64,000 nt of DNA from Cladopsammia gracilis (lineage: Eukaryota > Cnidaria > Anthozoa > Scleractinia > Dendrophylliidae): positions 558,001 through 622,000 of the forward strand of contig JAJGOT010000260.1 in assembly GCA_022457155.1 (NCBI GenBank), read 5' to 3'. The notes beneath the pieces are model-generated. The model had not been told where the DNA came from. It was given only the letters and a program-made list of their open reading frames with translations, and made no database searches. Of the stretch, positions 44,093 through 55,907 are shown in pieces; the first letter of the stretch is position 1; every line of letters starts with the position of its first letter. Both the position numbers and the translations under genes were made by a program.

Positions 44093-44230
44093 ATCAAAAA
44101 CTCGTGCTTCGATTTCATCAGGGGTTACAAACACCTTGTAACAATAAAAGCACTCCGCCTTCGGCGTCGTGCTTTCTTCTCTTTCTCGGTGTTTGGAACC
44201 CCTGATGAAAAACTCGCACTCGTTTTTGAT
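44093..44230. mobile_element. foldback element, 138 bp
   Basis: Inverted arms ATCAAAAACTCGTGCTTCGA...CATCAGGGGT and ACCCCTGATG...CGTTTTTGAT around a CCGCCTTCGGCG centre. It contains CTGATGA but no GAAA or stem II, so it is not a hammerhead. Confidence 0.65.
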
Positions 44231-44727
44231 CTATTACATCAAACGACCGAGACACCGAGTACACGTGTTGGAGTATGTCTAGAGTTTGGGGTTTTCAGCT
44301 ACGAAGGAGTGGAAAACATTCTATAGTTTTACAAAGTTCTTCTAGAGGTCTTTAGCGTTGGCATTCGTAAAAATTACAATGCTGTAAAATTAACTGAAAA
44401 AGAAAAAAAAAACACTGAAATTTGTCAAAATTAACTGATAACTAATAAATGGCCGACAACTGATATCCGAGATTGTAATACCCCCATCCAGACCCTATGT
44501 TGGGAACACGTCTGGTATATATGTGTTTTCAATCACTTGCATCCTTACAATTTAAGCTCAAACTCGTCATTAGATTCGCCAGGCTAGGGTGAGCGCGTTG
44601 AGGGAACGAGGCTGGACCCGCCTACCAAGTCCAGGTACCACGGAACATCTCAAAGGAACGACAAATTATGTGTTGTTATGACAACAGTAAAGCTACAAAA
44701 CAAAATTAAAAGAAAATGCTTTTACGG

Positions 44728-44882
44728 CAGATACCCCGCAGCTCTTTAACAACTTCGAATTTCATTGGACCCTGATATCACGCAGCTCTATTGCTTTCAG
44801 GCTAGGGTCCATTGTTGTGTTGTTTGTTCTATTGTTTTCTCAGCAAATCAGAGAAGACCTTGTCAGAGGTGCGTACTGCCCC
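44728..44882 (+). mobile_element. 155-bp MITE with 8-bp duplication, copy 1
   Basis: Flanked by TTTTACGG (44720-44727, 44883-44890). Starts CAGATACCCCGCAGCTC, ends GTGCGTACTGCCCC. An 8-bp target and CAG-type end suggest a hAT relative. A second copy is at 52369-52524. Confidence 0.75.
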
Positions 44883-44890
44883 TTTTACGG

Positions 44891-45759
44891 GGTACCAATA
44901 GAGTGATGCGATCATGTAGTTACTTTTCATTACTCAATAATTCTCTGAGTCCGCTTGGAGGGTCACAGTGATTAACCACACTCGAATTTTGAAGAAATGA
45001 TTTTTCTTTAATGAACTCTTAGTTTTCACATCTAACAACAACAACAACAACAACGTTTATTCTAACGATTGCTTATCGGCGTTTCGATTTACTATCTGTG
45101 ACATCATTATAAAGGATAACGTCCATGAAGTGCGATTCAAGTTATGAAACAAGCTGAATGTTATTATTAAAATATTTTCGGTTCTAAAGGAAGCCATCAT
45201 AAAGCGTTCAATGTTAATCAGACCCATGATCATGCTCAAGGGATGCCATCTAAACACGATGATATTCATATGCAACTCCATGAAAGTTCTAAATATTTTT
45301 GTCACATAGCACATCGAAACATCCTTGGTTTTTCATATCTGCTTAGATAATCATTGAAATTTATCTCGTAAAATTCATAGAATCATGCTGCTTGAGCAGC
45401 AAGACGTAAAGGAGATCAACACCTATCAATTAACTGGTCAGTCAATCAATCAATCAATCAATCATTTATCTAAACACATAACGCCTAGGAGTAAAAACTC
45501 GTTAAAAAGCGCACATGTAAATAAATCTATCTATTAGTTACGTCTAATGCATAAAAAACGAATACAACTAGGCTAAAAACAGGAGCCCTTCCTTGAACTT
45601 CCTTCAAAAGAGTTGTTTGTTGTCAATCATAACGGTCCACCTTGAAACAATAACAAAAGTATTCATTACTTTTCACCACGATAAATCTCTTCTTTTGATA
45701 TGTTGTACAAAACATATTGCACAATGACAACCGATTTATTAATCTTTTATAAGTATGTT
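44891..45759. other. no gene recognised
   Basis: (AAC)n at 45038-45055 and (AATC)n at 45437-45463. Confidence 0.4.
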
Positions 45760-45880
45760 AATCTCCTTCGCAAAATTCAAATTCATACTTCGTACCCAGA
45801 ATAGTTTTTTTCAAACACTTGTAATTAAAATATTTGCATTTCCTGGAATAATTTGCTGACCTGATCAGTAGCCCCTACAT
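45760..45880 (-). pseudogene. relic sushi exon
   Basis: Shares with exon 49035-49211 the words CGTACCCAGAAT, ATATTTGCATTTC and TGGAAT followed by GCTGA and CAG in the same order, but with indels and no open frame. Probably a decayed duplicate of that exon or of a sister exon. Confidence 0.5.
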
Positions 45881-46539
45881 GAAAATGCAAATAATAGTCC
45901 GCTGAACGTTCACGATCAGTTCCACAGCAATTGAGACAGATCAGAGCAAAAAGCAAGAGAGTGGAGTGTGAGGATATTTTAGAAATAGTCTAATCAAAGA
46001 TTAGGATCGCGTTCGAAGGGCTGTTTCGGGAATGTGACACTGTGTTTTGTCCGATTTAGCACAACAGCGGGGCAATTCTTCATGGAACAGGGGAACGTCG
46101 AGAACAAAATGTCCGTGACTATGCCTTGCACTTGAAGTCGTTCTTACTGTACTTCTCTTCAGTAGACTTCGATGATTTTAGAACTATAATAAATACTTAC
46201 CAACTCATTAAAAAAATGTCGAAAAATATCCACATGGTTCCCGGTTGGTCACCCATCCAGAAACCCGTTTCTCAAAGGTCCCGATGATTTTTCGGGCCCG
46301 GAGATATCTTTTAAAATCAGAATTTATAGAATTGTAGTGTAGTTTTTAGCCTACAAACCAACCCGACTTGTTTGATCAACCTAGAATTTTATTCTTAGCT
46401 TTCAAAACCAGCAAAATTTAAATCTTTAATGTCAACATTGCGCGCATAAAGTAGCATTCCGGACCCGTAAAGTTATCGGGACTTTCAAGAAACGGGCCCC
46501 AGGTCCAGTAAAAACTGTTATCAATAGAGGATCATATGC
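45881..46539. other. no gene recognised
   Basis: Nothing supported. Confidence 0.4.
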
Positions 46540-46692
46540 AATAAATAAATATATCTTATTGACCAAGCGCGACGGCCGTAATGGGAGAATATCGGCCCGA
46601 GGTCTTGACAGTGCGGGGCCCGTACAAAATAGACCGAGTACCAGTACCAGTACGGGCCCCGAGCAAGCTTGGTTAATAAAATATTTATTACA
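46540..46692. mobile_element. foldback element, about 150 bp
   Basis: Arms AATAAATATATCTTATTGAC / GGTTAATAAAATATTTATT, with inner GGGGCCCGTAC / GTACGGGCCCC around GAGTACCAGTACCA. An adjoining pair TTTATTACACGA (46684) / TCGTGTAATAAA (46815) may mark a second short element. Confidence 0.5.
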
Positions 46693-47542
46693 CGATTCCT
46701 GCCGAAGGGAGGATCGCGCGGGATCATTTGGGACAATGCCCGATCCAATACTCGGAGAATATTGGACCGGAAATAGTGCATTCTGATTGGTTATTGGTCC
46801 TCTCACTGTCTTAGTCGTGTAATAAAAAGAAAGATAACAATAGTATCACGATTCTCAGATAATATTGCTTGCTTTCTGACGTCCAAAACCAGCCTGTCAT
46901 TGGTTGAAAATTTCCAGCGGCAATTTATCGGATTCCTCGCGTACAAAACCAAAATTTGAAGTTATCTTCATCTTTTCAATGGAAAGGTCCTTTTTATCGA
47001 AAATTAACGAGCTATTTTTGCTTGTTTGAACGGTTTGTTTACATCGAGCTGTGCCGTGCGCGCGCTGTCGACACTAGCATAAAAATTTAAAATCTGAACA
47101 CTCGTACAAACCTTCGTGTTTTAAGAGCTCATGAAAACCTCGTACCCAGGGCCTTCTCCGCTTTTTTCAAATTCAAAATGGCAGAGAACGCTCTGGGGAC
47201 GAGATGAATCTAATGTTGGTGACACTGATTTCGTTCAATGTCTTCAATCTTCGCCCAAAATAGCAAACTCCTCGTGACATTGCTCCATTAATCTTTGCGC
47301 GGGAAAATTACAAAGGAGGCCATTTCAATGACGTGATCATTTCTCGCTAAGCAGAAACATGAATCAGCTTATATTTCACTTAGGATGGACAATTTGCGGT
47401 GGAATTTCGCACTTATAGCATGCATACATGCGTTAAGTTCTCTTACGGCCGGGAAAACATCGTGTTGGATTCGGCTGTTTCATCGGATTATCGAAGTCAA
47501 AGATCAGCACTGATTGGTCATTTATTTATCATTATAACATAC

Positions 47543-47716
47543 CTGTGCATACCGGCTGCTGTCCTGTCCAGCTCCCGTTTGTTTGGCACTTGCGATCTTC
47601 CGAACCCACCAGCTTGTAACCGAAGTCACAGCCAAAGTAAACTCTACTGTTCTCAGAGTATGACACTCCTACCTTACGGCCGTTTGTAGGAGTACCGGGA
47701 TCTCCACAACCTCCCT
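47543..47716 (-). CDS. sushi/CCP exon 4 of the secreted gene
   Basis: 174 nt, acceptor ATATAG, donor ACAG/GTATGT, phase 1 at both ends. The domain has the four expected cysteines and the late tryptophan: GGCGDPGTPTNGRKVG, YFGCDFGYKLVG, DRKCQTNGSWTGQQPVC. Further exons would lie to the left but were not recognised. Confidence 0.8.
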
Positions 47717-48727
47717 CTATATGCCAAATACATAGGTGTTACATTAGTAAGAAAAACGATGCCCGAATGGACGGAGCTATGGTTCATTAAGTCAGTCAAT
47801 AAGCGACATTCGCAAGCGCTGTCATAAGTGCGGCGATCACCATCGTTAGTCTAAAAAGTGTTAATAAAACGGTTTAGAAACCATGAACAGTGTTCACATC
47901 AAACCCTGAAAGTACATTTAGGTAACCTGTTTCAACTATTGTAGATAAAGGGAGCGAAGGAGCGAGTGCTGACGGTTGAGAATTGGCACAAAAGAAAAGG
48001 GGGGCGAGGAAAGGTTTCTTGCCGGTCGCTCTCCACTTTATGAACTGGAACAGTTTACTTTAAGAAAGCGATTCTTTTTTAACTGTAACCTTTGTAATTA
48101 AAATTCGAATTTTACTTACAATACAATGGTGCAATACAATCATTTAATGTCGTTTTCACAGGAAGTGGTTTCCTTATTCTCCCTAGAATCGCATATGTCA
48201 AAGAAAACTCGCATTCTTATTGGCTAACAAAGCGGGGGTATTTAGCGACTGGAATTGCATACCTGAGAAGAAAGTGATATTGGCATCTTTTCTACATGGT
48301 CGTACAAGAAGCGAGCTAGCTACCGGCAAAAACCGCTATTTCACGCTCAGAAAAAGCATATGTGTAAATCAAACAAAAACGTTGATGAAACCAAGCATAT
48401 TGTACTGAGCTAAATAAAGTAATTTCTATTTAATAGGTGTATAATATACACCGAAATTGAAAAGGTCGTCCAGTTGCTTTTAATATAAATAAAGATGCTG
48501 TCCGAAGTAGAACTTTAATTCCCGTTTCAAAACCGAAACTTGTATCCCAACTCCGTTCTTTTTTCAAAGAAATCCGGTTTTAAAGGTGCAAAAGGCAATG
48601 ATAACAGTTTTGAATAATATTAGTAGTCAGGTATTCTTACAACTAACATCAATGAGTCGCGAAGATAAAGTGAGAATAAAAACATTCCGGCTCGAGCGGA
48701 ATGTTTTTCTTTGACAAATGCGATTCA

Positions 48728-48830
48728 AGAAAAATTCATTGCCAGACTCCAAGTTAAATTTCACTTATAAAACCGTTTTTTGCGCGTGAAATTTAACGTG
48801 GAATTCACTCGTCAGGCAATGAATTTTTCT
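48728..48830. mobile_element. foldback MITE in the sushi gene intron
   Basis: Inverted arms AGAAAAATTCATTGCC / GGCAATGAATTTTTCT with inner GTTAAATTTCAC / GTGAAATTTAAC. A separate hairpin (AAAACATTCCG / CGGAATGTTTT) precedes it. Confidence 0.65.
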
Positions 48831-48857
48831 ATAGTATATATAGTAAATAATATAATT

Positions 48858-48945
48858 TACCCAAAATTCACTTATCACCTGGATTTATAATATTTGAGTT
48901 TCTTGGAATTGCTGATCTGAGAGTACTTTACTGAAACTATCACGA
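48858..48945 (-). pseudogene. relic sushi exon next to exon 3
   Basis: Matches the 5' half of exon 49035-49211 (ACTTATCAC, GGATT, ATATTTG, TTTCTTGGAATTGCTG, CTTTACTG) in the same order and strand, but no frame is open and the rest of the domain is lost. Confidence 0.6.
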
Positions 48946-49034
48946 TCTTACATCAACAAAGATTATTTAATCTTTTGTAGTAAATGTTAACAAGGAAACT
49001 GTGAATAGTTTCCTACGAAGGCATTTGAACATAC

Positions 49035-49211
49035 CTGAGCATTTGAAGGGCAACACAGTCCATTTTCCATGAAAACACATTCGGGTATCAATTCCTTCCT
49101 GGTTGTAGCCTTCGTTGCATTTAAACGTTACTTTGTACCCAGAATTGTACTTATCACTAGGATTCGATATATTTGCATTTCTTGGAATTGCTGGATCCGC
49201 ACAGTCCTTTA
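49035..49211 (-). CDS. sushi/CCP exon 3 of the secreted gene
   Basis: 177 nt, acceptor TTTCCAG, donor TCAG/GTATGT, phase 1-1. It reads KDCADPAIPRNANISNPSDK, then KVTFKCNEGYNQEG, DTRMCFHGKWTVLPFKCS: four cysteines and a tryptophan in sushi spacing. Splices in phase to 50794 upstream and 47716 downstream. Confidence 0.85.
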
Positions 49212-49593
49212 CTGGAAATACAATGAACAAATCTGTGGCCCCCAATGGCTTTTCCATTTCTGATATAGTTAACTCGTTACCTAACTATAGCACTAGTTTT
49301 AAAAACAACTCTATTTTGTTAGAATATTTTGGCACGAGTGTTTAAGTCAGGACGGTGTTATCGAAGTGAAATTGCATGGTTCCAAGCTGCATTTGAGGTC
49401 GATTTCCACCTGCACCAATGCTTATTCATTTTGGGTTTCAGTACAAAGGTACCAGTAGTAGTTGTGATTTGTTATTTGAACCTTTGCCATAAGAGATATG
49501 CATCAAATATACATTATATTATTATATTATCTTTGTAACTGCGTGTCGTAGTCAGTACGTCTGTCTAGCCACATGGTATGAACGTATATTGCT

Positions 49594-50477
49594 TTAACCC
49601 TATGCAGACTGGGGGGGGGGGGGGGGGGGGGTCGAACCCCTCCTCCAGTAAAATTGTGATAACTCTTACACCGAAATAGCTATGAGCTGAAATTCTCAGA
49701 CTTTTCCTAGAATTTATCTAGGGACATTTTGGTATCCATAACATGTCAGTGTGATTAACCATGTTGCCATGGCAACCGATTTTTGACACAGGTTTTCAAA
49801 ATATTAAAATATGGTGAATTTTTTATTTTCAGATCTTGTTCTTTGACTTATAGTGCATTTTCTTGTTAGAATAGTTTTTTCTTGGGACTAGTTCTTGAAA
49901 GACATCAAAAATTTTTAACATCAAATATTTGGGGGAAGGGGTAGGTAAATTTTTGCTCTCTTTTACTTATAGACAAACATTTTGTACTATTTATTAAATA
50001 ACGCTTCTAAGTTCATTGTTTGGATAATAGACATTAGTTTGATACGTGTTGAAACGAAAAAAAAGGAAATCCAAGATGGCGGATCCAAGATGGCGGACAA
50101 TAATTTCAAAATTATACTTTTATCGCCTTTTTTGCTTTTTCTCGCTTTACAAGTGTGTCCTTGTTTGTATTTATTATGTTTCAACATTAAAGATATGATT
50201 TTACAGTTATATTTGATATTTTAAGTATCTGGATGGAAAAATATCAAAGAAACGTCGGAAAAACAAAAATGATGTCATTGTGACGTCATAATTGGGTGTG
50301 GCAGGTCAAAACTGGGTGTGAGGTTTCCTTGTATGGAGGTGAACATTGTGTGAAAATTTCATGGTCCTAGCCTTTCTGGTTCCAGAGATATAAAGGGGGG
50401 GGGGGGGTCCGAGGAGCCCTCCCCCCCCCCACCCCAGTCACGGATTGCCTAAAAAAGCCCAGTCTGAATAGGGTTAA
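49594..50477. mobile_element. piggyBac-like element, TTAA target, in an intron
   Basis: TTAA (49594-49597, 50474-50477), ends CCCTATGCAGACTGGG / CCCAGTCTGAATAGGG, poly-G and poly-C runs inside the ends and CCAAGATGGCGGATCCAAGA at 50071. The shared interior words (CTTTTCCTAGAATTTATCT, TTGCCATGGCAACC) make it a larger relative of 6559-7151. It lies between sushi exons 2 and 3. Confidence 0.85.
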
Positions 50478-50793
50478 AAATGAGCTATTCATCATTTACT
50501 GACTTTCCCACTTTTGTTGTGCAGCGCTTCGGCCTTTGATCTTCAGGCGTTTACGTTTTGCAATTGCGAGCGCATGGACAAAGAAACGTGTTGAGAAACA
50601 TTTGTTTTTATTAGCCCATACAGACGGACAAATGAAGTAAATTTGCTCGTGTGTACGAGGCTTAGAGTAACGACAACAGATACGGCTTAATTATTAATTT
50701 GGAGTTTTCGTTAGTTTCTTGGTGAGAGCTTACATTTGGAGCAGAGGTGTTGTTTTATTATTTATTAATAACATCATTTCAATAATTACTTAC

Positions 50794-50964
50794 AGCAGTA
50801 TGGTCCCACTCCATGCCACTTTCCATTTGCTCGGCAAGTTCTCTGGGATGGACCGGTTAAAGTGAAACCTTGGTTACACACGTAAGTAACAATGGCACCG
50901 AAATTGGTCGATAAGTGCTCAGGCTTTGCATTAGACACTCTCGGCGGTCTTCCACAAGACAAAC
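50794..50964 (-). CDS. sushi/CCP exon 2 of the secreted gene
   Basis: 171 nt, acceptor TTGATAG, donor GCT/GTAAGT, phase 1-1. It reads LSCGRPPRVSNAKPEHLS, then IVTYVCNQGFTLTG, RTCRANGKWHGVGPYCC. Four cysteines and W in sushi spacing, with an adjacent extra C at the end. Joined to the signal-peptide exon the frame is continuous. Confidence 0.85.
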
Positions 50965-52368
50965 CTATCAACAAAAAGAAACAAAAAGTAATATATAGAA
51001 ACAGCAAAGTTTACTGCTGCGATCAGTTACTGTTGTTGCCGTTGTTGTTTTCATGACTAGATCGAAAAAGGTAAAAGAAACGCTTGACATTATAAACAAA
51101 TAAGATACCGTTGGATCTAAACACCTATGAACAATATTACTATCTTGGAATTCCGCTTATGTCACGATCAATTTCATCTTGAGTCTTTGCGAATAGACCA
51201 CTTCTTTCAAAGGGTTCAAGACTGGATAAGACATGTAAAGGAGAATCTAAGGTGAAACCCTCAGGTCAACCCTGAAGATTCGGCCTGTCGAATCAGTTTT
51301 CGGGTCGGCTCCAAGTCCTCAAGAGGATCACGGCGTTCAAGTAGAAGTGGTTCGCATAGGAGCAGTACTTCGTCCTTATCGTGGGCAAGAGCAAAGGAAA
51401 CCTCTTGCATCACAGAATTGAAAGGCAATGACGCCAATGACTGGAAGAACAGAGGTTTAATCTTCAACAGAACAAGGGCGCATGTCCCTAGAAACTTAAA
51501 GTACGAAGTCGGAACCCAAAGAACAGGTTTTAGTTGCCTTCGTGGAAGTTACTCCGCGTCTGCTTGTACACTGCTATAAAGTGAGAAGCCAGACCGAGAA
51601 GAAAAACATTCCGATACAGGTGTCCAATGTTGGACGAGGCCAGTCAGAGTGAAATTTTCAGAGGAGAGCTCCGATGCTTACGCGAGTCGGACATCATCGT
51701 AGTCTTGAGAGACAGTCACTATACAATGGTGTTGCCTTTGAAAGATCGCGAAGCTCCAGTGCCGAACAAGAAGCAAGTAGAACATGATGCTCTCTTGTTA
51801 AAGCGAAAGCTTTAACGTAATGAGCACCTGGTCAACGACTACAAAAGATTAATGGCAGAAATTATTGAAAAGGGCTATTGACAAGGACAAGGTTCCAGCG
51901 GACATCCAGAAGTCTAGTAACGAAAAGTGGTTCATCCCTCATCATGGGGTTTACCACCCCGATAAACTCGCGAAGATACTGGCGCGCAGTTTTTGACTAC
52001 GCGGCCAAATTCCGAGGCAATTAGTCGATCAAGGATCTGCTGCTCAAAGCCTGGATTTAAAAAGACTCTGTTTGGAGTCCTGACGAGATTCCGACAGGAG
52101 AGTATCGCGCTGATGGTGGATAGTGATGAGATCTTCTATCAAGTCAGAATAGTTGATGTGGATTGTACCTTACTTCGCTTCCTTTGGTGGTCTGTCGATC
52201 ACCTAGAAAGTGAACTTGATGAATTTCCGGATAGTTGTACACTTGTTTGTCGAGCCTCTTCCCCCACATGTTCTAATTTTGGTATGCCCCTTACAGCTGA
52301 AGATGACATTGAACACTTCTCAGAAGTAGTTGTGAGCACAGTTGAGAAGGCCTTCTACGCATACGATT

Positions 52369-52524
52369 CAGATTCCACGCAGCTCCTAACAACCTTTAAT
52401 TTCATTGGACCTGGGTATCACGCAAGCTATATTGTTTTCAGGGCTAGGGTCCATTGTTATGTTGTTTGTTCTATTGTTTTCTCAGCAAATCAGAGAAGAC
52501 CTTGAAAGAGCTGCATGCTGCCCC
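52369..52524 (+). mobile_element. 155-bp MITE with 8-bp duplication, copy 2
   Basis: Flanked by ATACGATT (52361-52368, 52525-52532); starts CAGATTCCACGCAGCTC, ends GCATGCTGCCCC; homologous throughout to 44728-44882. It interrupts the BEL/Pao reverse transcriptase; the two sides continue in the same frame. Confidence 0.85.
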
Positions 52525-52651
52525 ATACGATTTTCTGAAGTCCTTACCATCCGTTGAGGAGTTTTCGCAACAAACGGCCTGCGATCTCTGCTTTTTAACC
52601 CGTAAATACGCGCAAGAGTAATGAACGGGTTATCGGTAACGGCGGCTAATT

Positions 52652-52702
52652 CACTCACTCACTCACTCGCTCGCTCGCTCGCTCGCTCGCTCGTTCGTTC
52701 CA
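52652..52702 (+). repeat. (CACT)n-(CGCT)n microsatellite
   Basis: CACTCACTCACT passing into CGCTCGCTCGCT. Confidence 0.9.
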
Positions 52703-52772
52703 TCACTCAGATGTAAACTTTTTCCGCATATCTACGTTGAAATAACAAAATTTGACCTTGGTAATTAGTCAG

Positions 52773-52850
52773 ATCCTAGGTGGCGCAGTTTGTAAGCGAT
52801 CAGACAATAGAGCCGAAGGACGTGAGTTTGATTCTCGTCAGGACGGATTT
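52773..52850 (+). mobile_element. tRNA-derived SINE head, copy 1
   Basis: TGGCGCAGTTTG (A box, 52781) and GAGTTTGATTC (B box, 52824) followed by a T7 run. The flanks AATAACAAAATTT (before) and CAATATTGCGTTAC (after) recur around the second copy, so the two are homologous units of about 200-280 bp. Confidence 0.6.
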
Positions 52851-53071
52851 TTTTGTTTTTTCGAACTGAAAATTACTGGTTTTTTTTTTTGTTTGTTTGC
52901 GTTCGACAAAGGTCGTTACAATATTGCGTTACCGCTCACTCGTTCCATCACTGCACTCAGCTGTAAACTTAGTGACGTAACGCTTTATAACGAATGCGTT
53001 TCGTAACTGAGAACAACGTGAATCCCCGCGTGTTACCTTACAATAACAAAATTTAGTCTTATCTTATTATG

Positions 53072-53147
53072 TGTTCCGCGTTGGTGTTGTGGATTAGAGC
53101 CGCGATTGACAGTCGGAGGCCCGAGTTCAAGTCTCGCTCAGGGCATT
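53072..53147 (+). mobile_element. tRNA-derived SINE head, copy 2
   Basis: GTGTTGTGGATTAGAGC (A box) and GAGTTCAAGTC (B box, 53123), T6 after the head and a (GT)n tract (53203-53231) in the tail. Strongly diverged from copy 1 but with the same flanks. Confidence 0.6.
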
Positions 53148-53882
53148 TTTTCTTTTATTTTTTGTTCGGACTGGACATTATTAAAGTGATGTACTTTTTT
53201 TTTTCTGTGTGTGTGTGTGTGTGTGTGTGTTCGTCAAAAATCCATACGTTTAATTTAAAAAAAATATCGAACCGTGTCAGTGTGAAAACATAAGCTTACC
53301 GCAATATTGCGTTACGCGTTAGCATTTCTTATTCACGGGTTGGCTCTTGGGAGCCTTTGATTAGAGTCGGATTTAGACTGACAAAGTGGATTAGCAATAA
53401 CAGTAGAGTCCTGGAAACTATCCCGAGGCTAAGCGCGCCAAAGAACGCTCGACCTTAGTCGGAGACGGACTTTCCCTGAGGAATTTTATCAACCCAAGAA
53501 GCAAGTTAAGAGGAGCAGTCACCTGTACAAGCTTGATCCGCTCGCTGTTAATGGTCTGCTATGCGTCGACGGCCGGCTGCACAATACATCTTTACCATTG
53601 GAGTCAAAGAATCAGATTATTTTCAAAGAGAATATCATGTGACAGAATTGATACTTGATCAGTATCACAGAATTTGCACTCTGGTAGATAGCATGTCTTA
53701 GCCCTAACCAGACAGACGTTTTGATCTCCCAAGAAAGTTCCGCTATAAAAGGTGTCCTTGGAAATTGCGCCATATGTAATTTGTATGATTTAATTTAGCC
53801 TTTATAATTTAGCCTTTCTGTTCTGGAAAATATTGGCTTCATAAGCTGCTCTGAAATTCGAGTGTAAATAAAGTTTGTGCGT

Positions 53883-53970
53883 GTATGTATGTATGTATGT
53901 ATGTATGTATGTATGTATGTATGTATGTATGTGTGTATGTATGTGTGTATGTATGTGTGTATGTATCAGT
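53883..53970 (+). repeat. (GTAT)n microsatellite
   Basis: About 20 GTAT units with GTGT variants, inside the BEL/Pao integrase region. The YVCM/HTYI ORFs on both strands are artefacts. Confidence 0.95.
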
Positions 53971-55907
53971 GTATGTATGCCAGCTGCCGTCAACGACAGG
54001 TGCCTCTTTGCTATAAAAAAAAAACATGAAAAATTGGCTGACTTGCCAGAAAATCGCAAACCACCCTTTACATCATCCAGTGTAGATTAATTCGGGCCCT
54101 TTTAAGTTTGTCGTGGGCGTAGATACGGCGTAATTTTTGCATGCCTAGCCATTCATAATGTACACATTGAAGTGGCTCACAGTCTAGTGATTTATTGCAG
54201 GTCCTGCGACGGTTTATTACAAAGGGAAGGCAAGTAAGGGAAATACACTCAGACAAAGGGACGAACGTCACCAGTGGTGAGTGAGAGCTGCGTGATGCTA
54301 TTTCAGATCGGAATCATGAGAAGATCCAGATCCATAATTCTCTGTTACAAAAAAACATCAAGCATCAAGTGGTCCTTTAACCTACCATATGGATCTCACT
54401 TTGGGGGCGTCAGGGAGAAAACAAATCACTGATTACGAGAGTTTGGTCACTTTAATGTGAGGTCGATAGCATCATGACTATTCAAACCATAAGAACCATG
54501 TTCAGCGATCCAAATGACATGGAGCCCTTGACACTGCGATAAAGTAATGACCCAAAGTTTGTCATGGACGAGTGTGCCCGACATAACAACGGAGTAACCT
54601 TAAAACTGTTATAAACAAGTATTACTATACTTTATTAACAACAACCTATGATCCGGACAATCCTAAGACTTTCAAGATTATTTGCTGTAAATGAAACTCC
54701 ACGCGAAGCCTGATGAGCCCTATAACTTGTTGATTTTATTTTTAGACGTATACTACACTTACTATTTTAAGACTTGGGCTTGATGCAGTAATAGCGCTAT
54801 GCACTAATGACGTCACGTACTTTTGACCCCCGTTGTGACTCAGACAAACAAACTCCTCCATGCGTTTTCTGCATAAGAATTTTGATGGGAAAATGGTGTT
54901 GGCGAAGACCTTGATGTGGCTTTTATCAATATTTTCTCAAGAACACCTGGGTCAATGTTGAATAGAAAACCTAAAAACTATTCTCGGAACATCTCAAATT
55001 TAGGTGAAAATGCAAAGAATTGATAGAGGGCAGCAATTTTTATGACCATTTATGTTGTCTGAAAGATTTCACCCTTGAGAGGTTCAGTTTGCAGCATATA
55101 CAGCTGAGCTGTTAGAAACGAGGCATTTAGAACCAAGCGGTAAAGTGGTCCATAGCAAAAAAGACAGGTTTCAATGATGGTGAAAAAAAAAAAATGATAA
55201 TCTATCTGTCCATTGCGGCTCCACTGAATGGATACGTTTATTTTAATGCTGTTTATGCGACCGCAGGTAGTAATAGAAAAGTTTATACCCATTGAACGAA
55301 TACTCGAGAGTAAGCAGCTCTCTAATTTATCCAATTGCAGCCTATATACTCTCCAAACGTTACTGTATATGTTCAGTATCCCTTAGAATATATACTCAAA
55401 GACAGGATTTTTGCTCAAAGACAAATTCGCATTGTCATCGCATTGTTCTGCTTTGCTTGTATGAAAGCGGATCGATAAACTGTACAGTATTTGTATCAAA
55501 TACATATTCTGGATCATTTGGAGCTATTTACACATCTTTTTCCAAGCTAGCGATGCACACATCTTAGTCATACAAGAAGAACACAAAAATTTACTTTTCT
55601 CTTTGCCTTAATTAATTTTGGGCACAAGTCGTAAAATGTTTTCTTTATATGCATGAGAGCTAATACTTGGAGTCCGATGATCGGATTTCACCGTGCAGCC
55701 TCGTTACATAATTTGTTGAATTTTAAGCCAAAATCTGCATTTCTTAAATCCGTTTTTCACTCCCTAATGTAACATTGCCTTGTATTTATTATATTTGAAG
55801 TCCCCAAAACGTTCAAAACACGTTTACCGCTGATTTCACCGATTTTTCATATACAAAACACATCACGCTCATAGAAAACCTTTGAGCTGACAGCAAACGT
55901 AAACGTA

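Larger units (their letters stand above)
51268..54560 (+). pseudogene. BEL/Pao LTR retrotransposon, broken gag-pol
   Basis: Degenerate pieces in BEL/Pao order on the plus strand: an SRRSSRSGSHRSS-type gag segment (about 51280-51430), a DYK..KGY-type linker (51627-51900), reverse transcriptase (51993-52367: FGVLTRFRQESIALM, LLRFLWWSVDHLE), continued at 52533-52621 (FLKSLPSVEEF) after a MITE, then, after SINE insertions, the H2C2 integrase region (53500-53700: LDPLAVNGLLCVDGRLHN), the integrase core (54030-54290: LADLPENRKPPFTS, VHIEVAHSL) and later pieces to about 54560 (LPYGSHFGGV, SDPNDMEPLT). The RT catalytic motif is mutated and there are many stops and shifts. LTRs were not identified. 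It lies in intron 1 of the sushi gene, on the opposite strand. Confidence 0.8.

Noticed and set aside
44093..44230. Hammerhead candidate at CTGATGA in the foldback element
   Set aside because: No stem II and no GAAA in either orientation.
52486..52621. Terminal coding exon after a good CTCAG acceptor
   Set aside because: The acceptor lies in a MITE (52369-52524) and the codons after 52533 are BEL/Pao reverse transcriptase (FLKSLPSVEE).
53802..54090. YVCM / HTYI repeat ORFs
   Set aside because: Translation of a (GTAT)n microsatellite.
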